DNA of 64,000 bases. It comes from a virus. The position numbers and the translations under genes were made by a program. Position 1 is the stretch's first letter; each line of letters starts with the position of its first letter. Location of the stretch: the IMG/VR virus record IMGVR_UViG_3300047673_000158, positions 19,412 through 83,411 of that record; one strand, written 5' to 3'. This document shows, piece by piece, positions 39,887 to 47,412 of the stretch. Below the pieces are notes generated by a model, which saw nothing but the letters and a program-made list of their open reading frames with translations, made no database searches and was not told where the DNA came from.

Positions 39887-40265
39887 CAACCACGCAATCG
39901 AAGTATCGGGGCAAATTCTTACTGATCGCTGTTTCGGCGCGTCGTTCGCTTCTGGATGGTGGACGGACCTGAAGACCGGCGAAGACCTGCGCATGGCCAA
40001 CAACGTGCCAGAAAAGCTAATGCTGATTGTTTCGGAAGTGTCCGAAGCGATGGAAGGCCACCGCAAAAACCTGATGGACGACAAGCTGCCGCACCGTCCG
40101 ATGGTGGAAGTTGAACTGGCAGACGCAGTGATTCGGATTTTTGACCTGGCGGGCGCTAAGGGTTACGACGTGGCGGGCGCGATTGTCGAAAAGCTGGCGT
40201 ACAACGCGCAGCGCGCCGACCACAAACCGGAAAACCGGCTGGCAGAAGGCGGCAAGGCGTACTGA
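39876..40265 (+). CDS. MazG-like nucleotide pyrophosphohydrolase
   Basis: 129 aa. EKLMLIVSEVSEAMEGHRKN ... VEVELADAVIRIFDLAG carries the E-x2-E-type helices of the MazG/dUTPase-like all-alpha NTP pyrophosphatases. Phage MazG proteins can lower alarmones or adjust nucleotide pools. AAGGGGAA lies upstream of the ATG. Confidence 0.75.
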   Translation: MQHDNHAIEVSGQILTDRCFGASFASGWWTDLKTGEDLRMANNVPEKLMLIVSEVSEAMEGHRKNLMDDKLPHRPMVEVELADAVIRIFDLAGAKGYDVAGAIVEKLAYNAQRADHKPENRLAEGGKAY

Positions 40266-40408
40266 TGCTTTCCGCCTTCAAAACGCGCAGGGCGGCTTCA
40301 AATATCGGCCGCCTGTACGGAATCAAGCGCCGATGGTTTGGGCTTGAGCCTGAACCGTGGTATAGGGCGCGGCTTATCAGGGTGCTGGAATGCAATCGCC
40401 ACCACTGA
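40265..40408 (+). CDS. 47-aa basic peptide
   Basis: Starts on the last base of the MazG-like stop and overlaps the next gene by 19 bases. Arg-rich and amphipathic (TRRAASNIGRLYGIKRRWFGLEPEPWYRARLIRVLE). Position and coupling support it; function unknown. Confidence 0.4.
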   Translation: MLSAFKTRRAASNIGRLYGIKRRWFGLEPEPWYRARLIRVLECNRHH

Positions 40409-40758
40409 CAACCCGCGCAATGGTAATGGCTGCCCTGGCTGGCGAAGACATGACGGTGGCGCAGGCTGCCGAAGTGCTGGCGATGCACCGTAACACGGTT
40501 GAATATCACCTGCGCCGTGCGCATAAGGAAGGCCGCGCCCATGTGTGCGGGTGGCACCGAAACATTGGCGTGCAGGGCGATTGGGGCGCTATTTACCGGG
40601 CTGGCGAAGGCGAAGACGTTCCGCCGCCTAGCGCGCCTATGAAAGTTCGGGTGAAGGTGTACAGCCGACGCTACTACAAGGCAAACCGGGCGCTGATACG
40701 CGCCCGGAGCGCGGCAAAACGGGGAAAACTGGGCCACTACGTGCAACTGCTGACATGA
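40390..40758 (+). CDS. winged-helix/HTH regulator
   Basis: 122 aa. Residues 8-48 (MVMAALAGEDMTVAQAAEVLAMHRNTVEYHLRRAHKEG) are a clear helix-turn-helix of the ArsR/MarR-like type, followed by a wing-like strand pair and a basic tail. Probably a transcription regulator of the early region. Confidence 0.65.
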   Translation: MQSPPLTTRAMVMAALAGEDMTVAQAAEVLAMHRNTVEYHLRRAHKEGRAHVCGWHRNIGVQGDWGAIYRAGEGEDVPPPSAPMKVRVKVYSRRYYKANRALIRARSAAKRGKLGHYVQLLT

Positions 40759-41006
40759 AAAAGAAAATCGCTTTCGTGATTCATCCGGGCTTCGTCACTT
40801 CGCAGAACGACGGACAGCGCCACTACATTACGGCCGAACAGCTTGTGCGCCTGTACCGGCTTCATCCAGGCACGTGGGTGGTGTATCAGCCGCCGCGAGC
40901 ATTCGACCGGGCGGCAAGCTGGCGACGAAACCCGTATGAAGGCTTGAAAGCGATTTTCCCGCGCAACGATGGCAAGTATCCGATTTTTGACGGGGCCGAA
41001 TCATGA
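40755..41006 (+). CDS. hypothetical protein
   Basis: 83 aa (KKKIAFVIHPGFVTSQNDGQRHYITAEQLVRLYRL...). The first part reads like a small alpha/beta unit. It carries two one-mismatch copies of the dispersed element (40763-40775 and 40946-40958). The four genes from 40390 to 41844 are linked by 4-base overlaps or near-overlaps. Confidence 0.5.
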   Translation: MKKKIAFVIHPGFVTSQNDGQRHYITAEQLVRLYRLHPGTWVVYQPPRAFDRAASWRRNPYEGLKAIFPRNDGKYPIFDGAES

Positions 41007-41332
41007 ACGCTGCACAGTTTTCGCGGGCACGTGACCGAATTGGACGGGAAGCAAAAGCCCGTAAGGGGTACGAAGCAAAAGCAATGCGCCGACTTATCCG
41101 CGAAGCCCGCGCAGTGATCGTGATTTCTGGCCGAACCATCATCGGCTGGCGCATGCCTGACGGCGCAATAGTCTGCTACAAGCGCAGGTATGGAACGATT
41201 GGTGCCGCGCAAATGGACATGCTAGGCATTCAGGCGGAATACGGTAAGCGCGGGGTTCCGCGCCGGGCTTACCAGTGTGATTTTTGCGGTGGCTTTCACT
41301 TGACCAGTAAGATTTCGATTAAAGAGGATTGA
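41003..41332 (+). CDS. hypothetical protein with a short zinc-knuckle end
   Basis: 109 aa. Basic helical N-terminus, a central beta part (ISGRTIIGWRMPDGAIVCYKRRYGT) and a C-terminal YQCDFCGGFHLTS, a typical small phage zinc finger. Function unknown. Confidence 0.55.
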   Translation: MNAAQFSRARDRIGREAKARKGYEAKAMRRLIREARAVIVISGRTIIGWRMPDGAIVCYKRRYGTIGAAQMDMLGIQAEYGKRGVPRRAYQCDFCGGFHLTSKISIKED

Positions 41333-41334
41333 AT

Positions 41335-41844
41335 ATGTTGTGCCCGAAATGCAAACACGCGACGCAGGTTAAAGACACACGCGGCACGATGCGCCGCCGC
41401 CAGTGCATGAACATCGCATGCGGGGACCGCTTCGTTACCGACGAAGTGTTAAGCGATAGGCCGATGCCGCGCACGACGGCCGAAGCAAACAAGCTGGACA
41501 CGCTGGAAGAAATCGGCAGGCGCAGCCCGACGATTAAGGCGCTTCGCAAACAGGTGGCCGCACTGGAAGCGGCACTGAAGGCAGCGACCGCAGCGCCCGT
41601 GGCCGTCGAACCGGCACCTGTCGAACCCGTGGCCGCAAAACCTGAACCCGTGACAGAACCCGCGCCGGTTCTGCGCGTTCCGCCGCCGAAGAAAACGCCC
41701 GTGACAATCAATGGACGCCCGGCCGCATTCTTCAGCCGGGAATCGCTGGTGGCCGACGTGCCGCCGACCGCAGAAGCCCCGCCCGTGGGCGCACCTTCCT
41801 GGGTGCCCCGCCTGCCGCCTGCCGCGTTCGGACGGATGCGGTAA
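41335..41844 (+). CDS. Ogr/Delta-like zinc-finger protein with a long Pro-rich tail
   Basis: 169 aa. Residues 1-35 (CPKCKHATQVKDTRG ... RRRQCMNIACGDRFVTDE) follow the Cys pattern of the P2 Ogr/Delta late-gene activators. The rest is a helical stretch, then Pro/Ala/Val-rich sequence far longer than in Ogr (72 aa). If Ogr-like, it would activate the P2-type tail operons through RNA polymerase alpha. The ATG at 41335 has AGAGGA upstream; a TTG at 41329 is the alternative. Confidence 0.55.
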   Translation: MLCPKCKHATQVKDTRGTMRRRQCMNIACGDRFVTDEVLSDRPMPRTTAEANKLDTLEEIGRRSPTIKALRKQVAALEAALKAATAAPVAVEPAPVEPVAAKPEPVTEPAPVLRVPPPKKTPVTINGRPAAFFSRESLVADVPPTAEAPPVGAPSWVPRLPPAAFGRMR

Positions 41845-41861
41845 AAAAGGAACAAAGTTAT

Positions 41862-41901
41862 TTACCTATGGAAACGTCCAGGGCTATAATGCGCTGGACG
41901 T
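41862..41901 (+). promoter_or_regulatory. promoter with GGAAAC operator and an inverted repeat around the -10
   Basis: -10 TATAAT (41885-41890), -35 TTACCT (41862-41867), 17-base spacer. The operator element TTTACCTATGGAAAC overlaps the -35. An 8-bp perfect inverted repeat (ACGTCCAG 41874-41881, CTGGACGT 41894-41901) flanks the -10 and is followed by a T run. It controls the double-HTH gene and the primase. Confidence 0.6.
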
Positions 41902-41926
41902 TTTTACTATTTGCGCGGCGCGAGAA

Positions 41927-42319
41927 ATGACCACTACAAAAACAGCGAAGACCCAGGCCGACCGGCTTACCTACCTGATGCGGCGGCACCACCTGGACAG
42001 CGCCGACGTGGCCGCGCTGCTGGGGCGGGGTGAAAAGACCGTGCGCCAGTGGGCAGCCGGTAAGGCCATGATTTCCGACGAACTGCTGGACAAGCTGCGC
42101 GCCAAGCTGGCGACGCGCCCGCGCGAGCTAGACCCGCGCACCGCTCGCCTGTTCGAAATCATGGAGAAAAACAAACTGAGCTTGCGCGATGTTGGCAGGC
42201 TGGTGGGCCGATCTGAACAGACGGTGCGAATCTGGCGCTGCGAGGCGAAAATTATCCCGCTGCATACGCTGGCTTTCCTGGAAACGCAGGTGGACAGCGC
42301 CGCAGGGGTGGCCGCGTAA
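41927..42319 (+). CDS. double helix-turn-helix regulator
   Basis: 130 aa with two XRE-like helix-turn-helix units: residues 22-45 (LDSADVAALLGRGEKTVRQWAAG) and 84-107 (LSLRDVGRLVGRSEQTVRIWRCE). The duplication suggests one chain can bind two half-sites. Its own promoter carries an inverted repeat, fitting autoregulation. It overlaps the primase start by 1 base. It is a candidate repressor for the GTTTNC...GGAAAC operator; no integrase or classical CI is present. Confidence 0.65.
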   Translation: MTTTKTAKTQADRLTYLMRRHHLDSADVAALLGRGEKTVRQWAAGKAMISDELLDKLRAKLATRPRELDPRTARLFEIMEKNKLSLRDVGRLVGRSEQTVRIWRCEAKIIPLHTLAFLETQVDSAAGVAA

Positions 42320-44730
42320 TGTCAATAGATTTTCGCGTTGTAAATGCTGCGCTGGACCCGCTCAGGGTCGTGCCTGAATGGCTGCCTGATGGCAAAAAGG
42401 TGGGCGACAACTGGATGGCGCGCAATGGTTCCCTGGCCGTGAACCTGACGACGGGCAAGTGGGCGCTATTCTCAAGTGATGAAAAATCAGACCGTGGCGG
42501 CGACCTGGTGGGCCTGTACGCCTGGGTTTTTCACAACAAAAACCAGGTGGAAGCGGCGCGCGAACTGATGCGAACGCACGGCATCGTGGACAACGCGCAA
42601 ACGCGCGAGCAAGCCGCGAAAATCACGCCGCTGCAACAGCCGACCTATACGCCGGTAATGCCCGTTCCTGAAGACGTGCCGCAGGAACCTAACCTGTCGT
42701 GGCAGAAGGGCTTTAAGCACCCTAAGCTTGGCATGCCGTCGAAGGTGTGGGCGTACCGCGATTCGGAAGGCCGCCTGCTGATGTACATCGGCCGGTATAC
42801 CGACGAAGCCGGGGACAAACAGGTGGTGCCGTGGTCGTGGGGCACGCACCCGACGAACGGGAAAGTGGGCTGGCAAATCCGTGGGCTTACGGGCCGCATG
42901 AAACGCCCGCTGTACGGGCTGGACAAGCTGGCGCAATACCCTGAACACGACGTGCTGGTGGTGGAAGGCGAAAAGACCACGGACGCAGCGCAGGCGCTGC
43001 TGGGCGACGCCTGCGTGGTCGTTTCCTGGATGGGTGGCATGGGTGCCGCCGACAAAGCCGCCGTGCGCCGCTTGCAAGGCCGCCGCGTGTTCTTCTGGCC
43101 TGACTTCGATATGTTCCGCGAAAAGCTGACGCCGGAAGAAAAGGCCGCCAACGTGGACCCAGAAACTAAGCCCATTCTGCCGCTGCATAAGCAGGGCGGT
43201 GCGCTGGCAATGATGGCGATTGCCGAGAAGCTACGCGGCCACACGCCGGATGCGAATTTGCGCATGGTGGGTTATCAGCCAGGCGAGAAGCCGCACGGGT
43301 GGGATTTGGCCGACGCGCTGGCCGAAGGCTGGACCGGCGAAGACGTGCTGAAAATGCTTGCCGAGCGTTCGCGCGATCCACGCGAGGTAATGACGGCGGA
43401 AACGATTAAACCGGCCGCGCCCGTCGAACCCGTGTCGGCTGCACCTGCGCCTGCGGCTGCCTCACCCGCCGCGCCCGCTGCACCAGCGCCGAAATATACG
43501 CCGCTGGAATACCCGGTGAATGAATTCGGTTTTCCAGACCGTGGCGATAAAGGGCCGCTGGACACGCTGGAAAATCTGGCGTACCTGATGCGCCAGTATG
43601 GGATCGAGTCGCGTTACAACGTGATTTCTAAAGACGTGGAAATCAGCATACCTAACACACGGTTTAGCCAGGATAACCACATGGAGGCATGTTTGGCCAC
43701 TATCGGCAGTCTTTGTGCCCGCAACCGCATGCCCCGCGCCAATGTGCCGGGCTATATCACCACGCTGGCCGATGGCAACAAAGTTAACCCGGCCGCTGAC
43801 TGGATTGATTCGAAGCCGTGGGACGGCGTGCCGCGCATTGAAGCGCTGGCCGATACGCTGGACGCAGCCGACCCGGAACTGGCCCGCGTGCTGGTGCGCC
43901 GCTGGATGATTGGCGCCGTGGCGTGCGCGTTCGAAGACCACGGCTTTGCCATGCAAGGCGTGCTTGTGTTGCAGGGCGCGCAGGGCGCAGGTAAGACGAC
44001 TTGGATTATGGGGCTGGCCGACAATAACCGCGATCTGGCCGCCGAATCCGTGATTTTGAACCCGGCCGACAAAGACAGCGTGAAGCAGTTCGCATCTTAC
44101 TGGCTGGTGGAGTTGGGCGAACTGGAAGCGACTTTCAGTAAGTCAGACATTACCGCTCTGCGTGGCTTCCTCACCAAAAAGGTTGACGAACTGCGCTTGC
44201 CGTATGCAAAGGCCACCAGCAAATTTCCCCGACGCACGGCGGCTGCCGCGTCCGTGAATGATCGGGCGTATCTGCGCGACGAAACGGGGAACCGGCGCTA
44301 CTGGACGATTGAGTGCGGCGCGGGCTTGAACGGCATGCACGGGATCGACATGCAGCAGGCATGGGCCGAAGCGAAGACCCTTTACCTGGCTGGTGAGCGG
44401 CACCCGTTGACCAAAGATGAAATGGAACGGCTGTCGGAGTCGAACATGATCTACACGGAACGTAATCCGCTGTCCGACTTGATTATGGACCGCTTCGATT
44501 GGGAAAGCCTGTCGGTCGTCAAAATGTCCGCTACTGACGTTTGCATTGCCATGGGTTACGACAAGCCGACCAATAAGCAGATTAAAGACGCTGGCGCGAT
44601 CCTGCGCAAGGCGACGGGCAAAGAGCCTTCGCGGTCGAACGGCAAAGTTTTGTTCGCTGTACCACCTTTGAAGCGAAACAGTTACAAACAGGAACAAAAT
44701 TTCGAAGACGACAACAGCCGCCCTTTCTAA
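42319..44730 (+). CDS. Toprim-VirE primase/helicase (start of unit B homology)
   Basis: 803 aa. The N-terminal primase-like part has a Toprim core (VVEGEKTTDAAQALLG at about 213-228). An Ala/Pro linker (~355-395) follows, then a VirE-family ATPase with Walker A GAQGAGKTT (553-561), LVELGELEATFSKSD and RRYWTIE, and a small winged-helix tail with RSNG (about 740-790). It is the central replication protein, coupled to the double-HTH gene. From about 43772 the sequence repeats base 1 of the window. Confidence 0.88.
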   Translation: MSIDFRVVNAALDPLRVVPEWLPDGKKVGDNWMARNGSLAVNLTTGKWALFSSDEKSDRGGDLVGLYAWVFHNKNQVEAARELMRTHGIVDNAQTREQAAKITPLQQPTYTPVMPVPEDVPQEPNLSWQKGFKHPKLGMPSKVWAYRDSEGRLLMYIGRYTDEAGDKQVVPWSWGTHPTNGKVGWQIRGLTGRMKRPLYGLDKLAQYPEHDVLVVEGEKTTDAAQALLGDACVVVSWMGGMGAADKAAVRRLQGRRVFFWPDFDMFREKLTPEEKAANVDPETKPILPLHKQGGALAMMAIAEKLRGHTPDANLRMVGYQPGEKPHGWDLADALAEGWTGEDVLKMLAERSRDPREVMTAETIKPAAPVEPVSAAPAPAAASPAAPAAPAPKYTPLEYPVNEFGFPDRGDKGPLDTLENLAYLMRQYGIESRYNVISKDVEISIPNTRFSQDNHMEACLATIGSLCARNRMPRANVPGYITTLADGNKVNPAADWIDSKPWDGVPRIEALADTLDAADPELARVLVRRWMIGAVACAFEDHGFAMQGVLVLQGAQGAGKTTWIMGLADNNRDLAAESVILNPADKDSVKQFASYWLVELGELEATFSKSDITALRGFLTKKVDELRLPYAKATSKFPRRTAAAASVNDRAYLRDETGNRRYWTIECGAGLNGMHGIDMQQAWAEAKTLYLAGERHPLTKDEMERLSESNMIYTERNPLSDLIMDRFDWESLSVVKMSATDVCIAMGYDKPTNKQIKDAGAILRKATGKEPSRSNGKVLFAVPPLKRNSYKQEQNFEDDNSRPF

Positions 44731-44812
44731 AATTTGCTAAACTGCGCCCACATGCCCGATGATTCGGGCTTTGTCAACGGCGGGGATTACAAAATTGTGA
44801 AAGGGGAAGGCC

Positions 44813-45016
44813 ATGGGATCATTGCTCAACGAACAGGAAGCGCGGGAATTACTGGAAGGCTTCGGCAAGGCTAACAGCCTGGAAGAAGCCGAACTGCGCG
44901 GAATGCAGCGCATGCTGTCGCTTGTGTGCAACAGCGGGAAACGAGACTTCCCCACGCTGGTGGGGCGCATGCGCCGTGTGATCGAGGCAGCGCGCGAGGA
45001 AACGACGGCGCACTGA
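44813..45016 (+). CDS. small conserved helical protein (unit B)
   Basis: 67 aa, counterpart of 1042 with two substitutions (LEGFG for LDGFG; otherwise nearly the same). Same ribosome site and following terminator. Confidence 0.7.
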   Translation: MGSLLNEQEARELLEGFGKANSLEEAELRGMQRMLSLVCNSGKRDFPTLVGRMRRVIEAAREETTAH

Positions 45017-45038
45017 TGACGGCGACACGTAAGCGATT

Positions 45039-45062
45039 AAGCCACCTTCGGGTGGCTTTTTT
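45039..45062 (+). terminator. Rho-independent terminator (unit B)
   Basis: TAAGCCACC-TTCG-GGTGGCT with T run, identical to that at 1268. Confidence 0.9.
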
Positions 45063-45081
45063 ATTTGTGCGTCAAAAGGGC

Positions 45082-45110
45082 TTGCGTTTACTTAGGGAAA
45101 CATGGAAAAT
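45082..45110 (+). promoter_or_regulatory. promoter with GTTTACTTAGGGAAAC operator (unit B)
   Basis: -35 TTGCGT (45082-45087), 17-base spacer, -10 GAAAAT (45105-45110). Compared with unit A (1314), the left operator arm has changed while the right arm and both promoter boxes are intact. Confidence 0.6.
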
Positions 45111-45144
45111 CGCTTTCATTGACAACGAAGGCGGGGTGCGGGCA

Positions 45145-45402
45145 ATGAACGAACAGGACGCAATCGAGTTCGCCAGCATAAACGGCGTGACTGTGACAAC
45201 AGATAAGGTTGACCGCTTCAAGGTTGGCGGAAAGTGGAGCCGCCGAATTTCTTTCCGCGTTGGGAAGTTCATCGTTATTCGATTTGGCGATGAAACCGCA
45301 TGGAGGATAGCGGGAGTTAGCCCGCGTCCGTTCAGGCGCGGCGAAGCAATCGAACGCTGCGTGAATCTAACTATCGAGCAAATTCAGATGGAGGATGAAT
45401 GA
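45145..45402 (+). CDS. hypothetical small protein (unit B)
   Basis: 85 aa. Shares the promoter and the first ~20 residues' pattern with the unit-A gene at 1371, then diverges (FKVGGKWSRRISFRVGKFIVIRFG). Beta-rich. It overlaps the H-NS gene by 4 bases, whereas unit A has a hairpin between the two. Confidence 0.6.
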   Translation: MNEQDAIEFASINGVTVTTDKVDRFKVGGKWSRRISFRVGKFIVIRFGDETAWRIAGVSPRPFRRGEAIERCVNLTIEQIQMEDE

Positions 45403-45731
45403 GTCAGCAAACCCTGGCGGAACTGATCGCGGCGCGTGACGAGCTAACGCGGCGCATTGAGGATATGCAGGCGGCAACCAGGGCAGAAGCGGTGCGGACG
45501 GTGGCGGCGCTGATCGCTGAACACGACATGACGGCGCACGAAGTGGGGCTGGTGCGAACCCAGCAATTGAAGCCGGGCCGCAAGGGTGCGCCGACGTTCA
45601 AGCAGAAGGCAAAGCGACCGCCGAACCCGCCGAAGTATCGAGACCCGAAAACGGGCGCGACGTGGACGGGGAACGGCAAGGCACCTGCCTGGCTGAACGG
45701 GCAGGATAGGGACGAGTTTTTAATCTACTGA
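45399..45731 (+). CDS. H-NS family DNA-binding protein (unit B)
   Basis: 110 aa, the same length as the unit-A copy; the C-terminal TWTGNGKAPAWL DNA-binding motif is identical, and most changes lie in the N-terminal helices (RRIEDMQAA) and linker. ATG overlaps the previous stop (ATGA). Confidence 0.85.
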   Translation: MSQQTLAELIAARDELTRRIEDMQAATRAEAVRTVAALIAEHDMTAHEVGLVRTQQLKPGRKGAPTFKQKAKRPPNPPKYRDPKTGATWTGNGKAPAWLNGQDRDEFLIY

Positions 45732-45737
45732 GGGTAA

Positions 45738-45914
45738 ATGATGGACGATACGATACGCAGGCCGGGCGTGCTGCCCATTGCAAAGCGGCTGGCAGTGCAA
45801 AACCCAAGCTGGACGCAAGAGCGCGTGAATTGTGAGGCGAAGCGAATTTTTATCGAGCAGCAGCGGGCCGCGAAATACGACAGCAAAGGTGGCGACGGTT
45901 CAAAGGTGAGGTAA
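45738..45914 (+). CDS. 58-aa hypothetical protein, unit B only
   Basis: ATG at 45738 with GAGGGT upstream, right behind the H-NS gene. Basic and helical (LPIAKRLAVQNPSWTQERVNCEAKRIFIEQQRAA). Unit A has no equivalent here. Function unknown. Confidence 0.5.
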   Translation: MMDDTIRRPGVLPIAKRLAVQNPSWTQERVNCEAKRIFIEQQRAAKYDSKGGDGSKVR

Positions 45915-45954
45915 TACGGGATACAATGGGCTACCAATAACTACGGGGTGGCCT

Positions 45955-46095
45955 ATGTTTGTGTTCCTGCTGCTATTATTCGCAGCGCTAATGGTCTTCG
46001 GGCTGGCGCTTGCATTCTTCCTGCTGTCGCTGGCCCTGTACCGCGCAGCGAGTTCATTAGAGCGGGCCAAACCACAGCGCGAACACGCACACTAG
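45955..46095 (+). CDS. small membrane protein (unit B)
   Basis: 46 aa. Counterpart of 2061: one long hydrophobic helix and the same REHAH end. Many substitutions in the membrane part but none in length. Confidence 0.6.
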   Translation: MFVFLLLLFAALMVFGLALAFFLLSLALYRAASSLERAKPQREHAH

Positions 46096-46117
46096 ACCCG
46101 CGCGATAGTCACTTTCT

Positions 46118-46140
46118 AGCCACCTTCGGGTGGCTTTTTT
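46118..46140 (+). terminator. Rho-independent terminator (unit B)
   Basis: AGCCACC-TTCG-GGTGGCT with TTTTTT; preceded by GATAGTCACTTTC as in unit A. Confidence 0.9.
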
Positions 46141-46172
46141 GTTGCCTTTTTCGTTTAAACGCAAAACGGGGC

Positions 46173-46201
46173 TTGTGTTTGCTTTTGGAAACATTTATGA
46201 T
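46173..46201 (+). promoter_or_regulatory. promoter with GTTTGCTTTTGGAAAC operator (unit B)
   Basis: -35 TTGTGT (46173-46178), 17-base spacer, -10 TATGAT (46196-46201). Same as 2280 in unit A but in front of a different gene. Confidence 0.65.
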
Positions 46202-46237
46202 TCTTCCATCGACAACGCAACACGAAGGGGAAACGAA

Positions 46238-46459
46238 ATGGCCGCAGGATTCAAGAGCCGCGCAACGAAAGTCGTGAACTTCGTTCAAATCAATCATCAA
46301 CGCTTCTGGACTTTCGATAACGGCCATTTCGCATACTCGATTGGCGATGGCGTGAAGTGCTGCAACGCTCGCGGCCGTTCGTTCGCCAACACGGGACACT
46401 ACGCGCCGTTAGTGGAAGCGCAGCACAAAGCAATGCAGCGATTCGAGCGCAACGCCTAA
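46238..46459 (+). CDS. hypothetical small protein, unit B cassette
   Basis: 73 aa from the ATG at 46238 with AAGGGGAAACGA upstream. Unrelated to the 65-aa protein in the same slot of unit A. Basic, with aromatic residues (VVNFVQINHQRFWTFDNGHFAYSIG). A GCCCGC-TTCG-GCGGGC hairpin follows. Function unknown. Confidence 0.55.
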   Translation: MAAGFKSRATKVVNFVQINHQRFWTFDNGHFAYSIGDGVKCCNARGRSFANTGHYAPLVEAQHKAMQRFERNA

Positions 46460-46502
46460 CAACCGCGCCCGCTTCGGCGGGCATCAATGAGGGATGGAAT
46501 AA

Positions 46503-46694
46503 ATGGAAATCTCACTGAACATAACTTTTGACGACGGCACGGAAGAAAACGACATAGCAAACGCCCTAAGCATCGCAGGGGATCGAGCGTCAGAGTGTGG
46601 ACGCGAGATAGCGGCAATGAAAGTTGACGACCAAATACAAATTGATGTCAATTATCCAGGTGTGCAGGACGTTTCAATTTTCCGCCACGCCTGA
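46503..46694 (+). CDS. hypothetical small acidic protein, unit B cassette
   Basis: 63 aa, acidic, alternating beta and helix (ISLNITFDDGTEENDIANALSIAGDRA). Unrelated to the unit-A gene at 2590. GAGGGATGG lies upstream. Function unknown. Confidence 0.5.
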   Translation: MEISLNITFDDGTEENDIANALSIAGDRASECGREIAAMKVDDQIQIDVNYPGVQDVSIFRHA

Positions 46695-46700
46695 ACACCA

Positions 46701-46722
46701 AGCCCGCCGCGTGCGGGCTTTT
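46701..46722 (+). terminator. hairpin terminator (unit B)
   Basis: AGCCCGC / GCGGGCT stem with a TTT tail, as at 2776. Confidence 0.65.
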
Positions 46723-46768
46723 GCAGTGAAACGGTGGTGTGGTGCCGCCGTCTTTCGGAATCCTGAAA

Positions 46769-46963
46769 ATGACTATCAAAAAACGGGCGCAGGTGACGGA
46801 ACGGGCGAAGGCTTACGACGCAGCCGCACAGCCGACAACGGGGCTAATCTATGCCCTGGCTGACGCGGTGGCGCAGAGTATCGCTAACGTGACGGGTGCG
46901 CCGGTTGATTTTGTCATTCATGGGATAGTGAAGATTTCCAGGCAGCCGCAAAAGGCGGCATAG
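46769..46963 (+). CDS. conserved small protein (unit B)
   Basis: 64 aa, counterpart of 2843. Conserved at both ends (MTIKKRAQVTERAKAYDAA; VISRQPQKAA-like end), with changes between. Confidence 0.55.
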   Translation: MTIKKRAQVTERAKAYDAAAQPTTGLIYALADAVAQSIANVTGAPVDFVIHGIVKISRQPQKAA

Positions 46964-46971
46964 GGGGTTGT

Positions 46972-47412
46972 GTGAGTGAGGATAAATACAAGGCAGCGCG
47001 GCAGGAATTCGCGCAGTGGTTCGCGTCGAACTATCCTGGACCGGATACGATAATTCACGATCCGTTCTGGCATGCGCCGAAAGTGTTTCGGGCTGCGCTG
47101 ACGGCTATCGAGCGGAACGCGCAATCGTGCGGTGACGCCGAGCAAGCAGACGCTCCGCAAAAGCTGTGTTCCATCTGCCACGGATACGGACGCTATCAGG
47201 ACGGCAACAGCGGGACGGAATCAGACGGCTACGCTCCGAATATTGTTGAGTGCGAATGCGCTCCTGAAGAACGATTCCCGAAAACATCGTCAATGCCAAG
47301 CGGTTCGACCGCGAGACATTTGCAGATGACACGGAGTTCGCAGATTAGGTTCAGAGCCGCGCACGCCACACACTCGCTCGCGCAAAGGACAGCAAATGAA
47401 CACGACAAATAA
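46972..47412 (+). CDS. hypothetical accessory protein with a Cys-rich segment (unit B)
   Basis: 146 aa from a GTG behind AGGGGG. Residues 1-45 are helical; the middle contains CSICHGYGRYQDG and ECEC, a DnaJ-like or small zinc-binding knuckle. The last ~40 residues are low-quality coding in appearance, so a shorter protein or a frameshifted end is possible. No unit-A counterpart. Confidence 0.45.
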   Translation: MSEDKYKAARQEFAQWFASNYPGPDTIIHDPFWHAPKVFRAALTAIERNAQSCGDAEQADAPQKLCSICHGYGRYQDGNSGTESDGYAPNIVECECAPEERFPKTSSMPSGSTARHLQMTRSSQIRFRAAHATHSLAQRTANEHDK

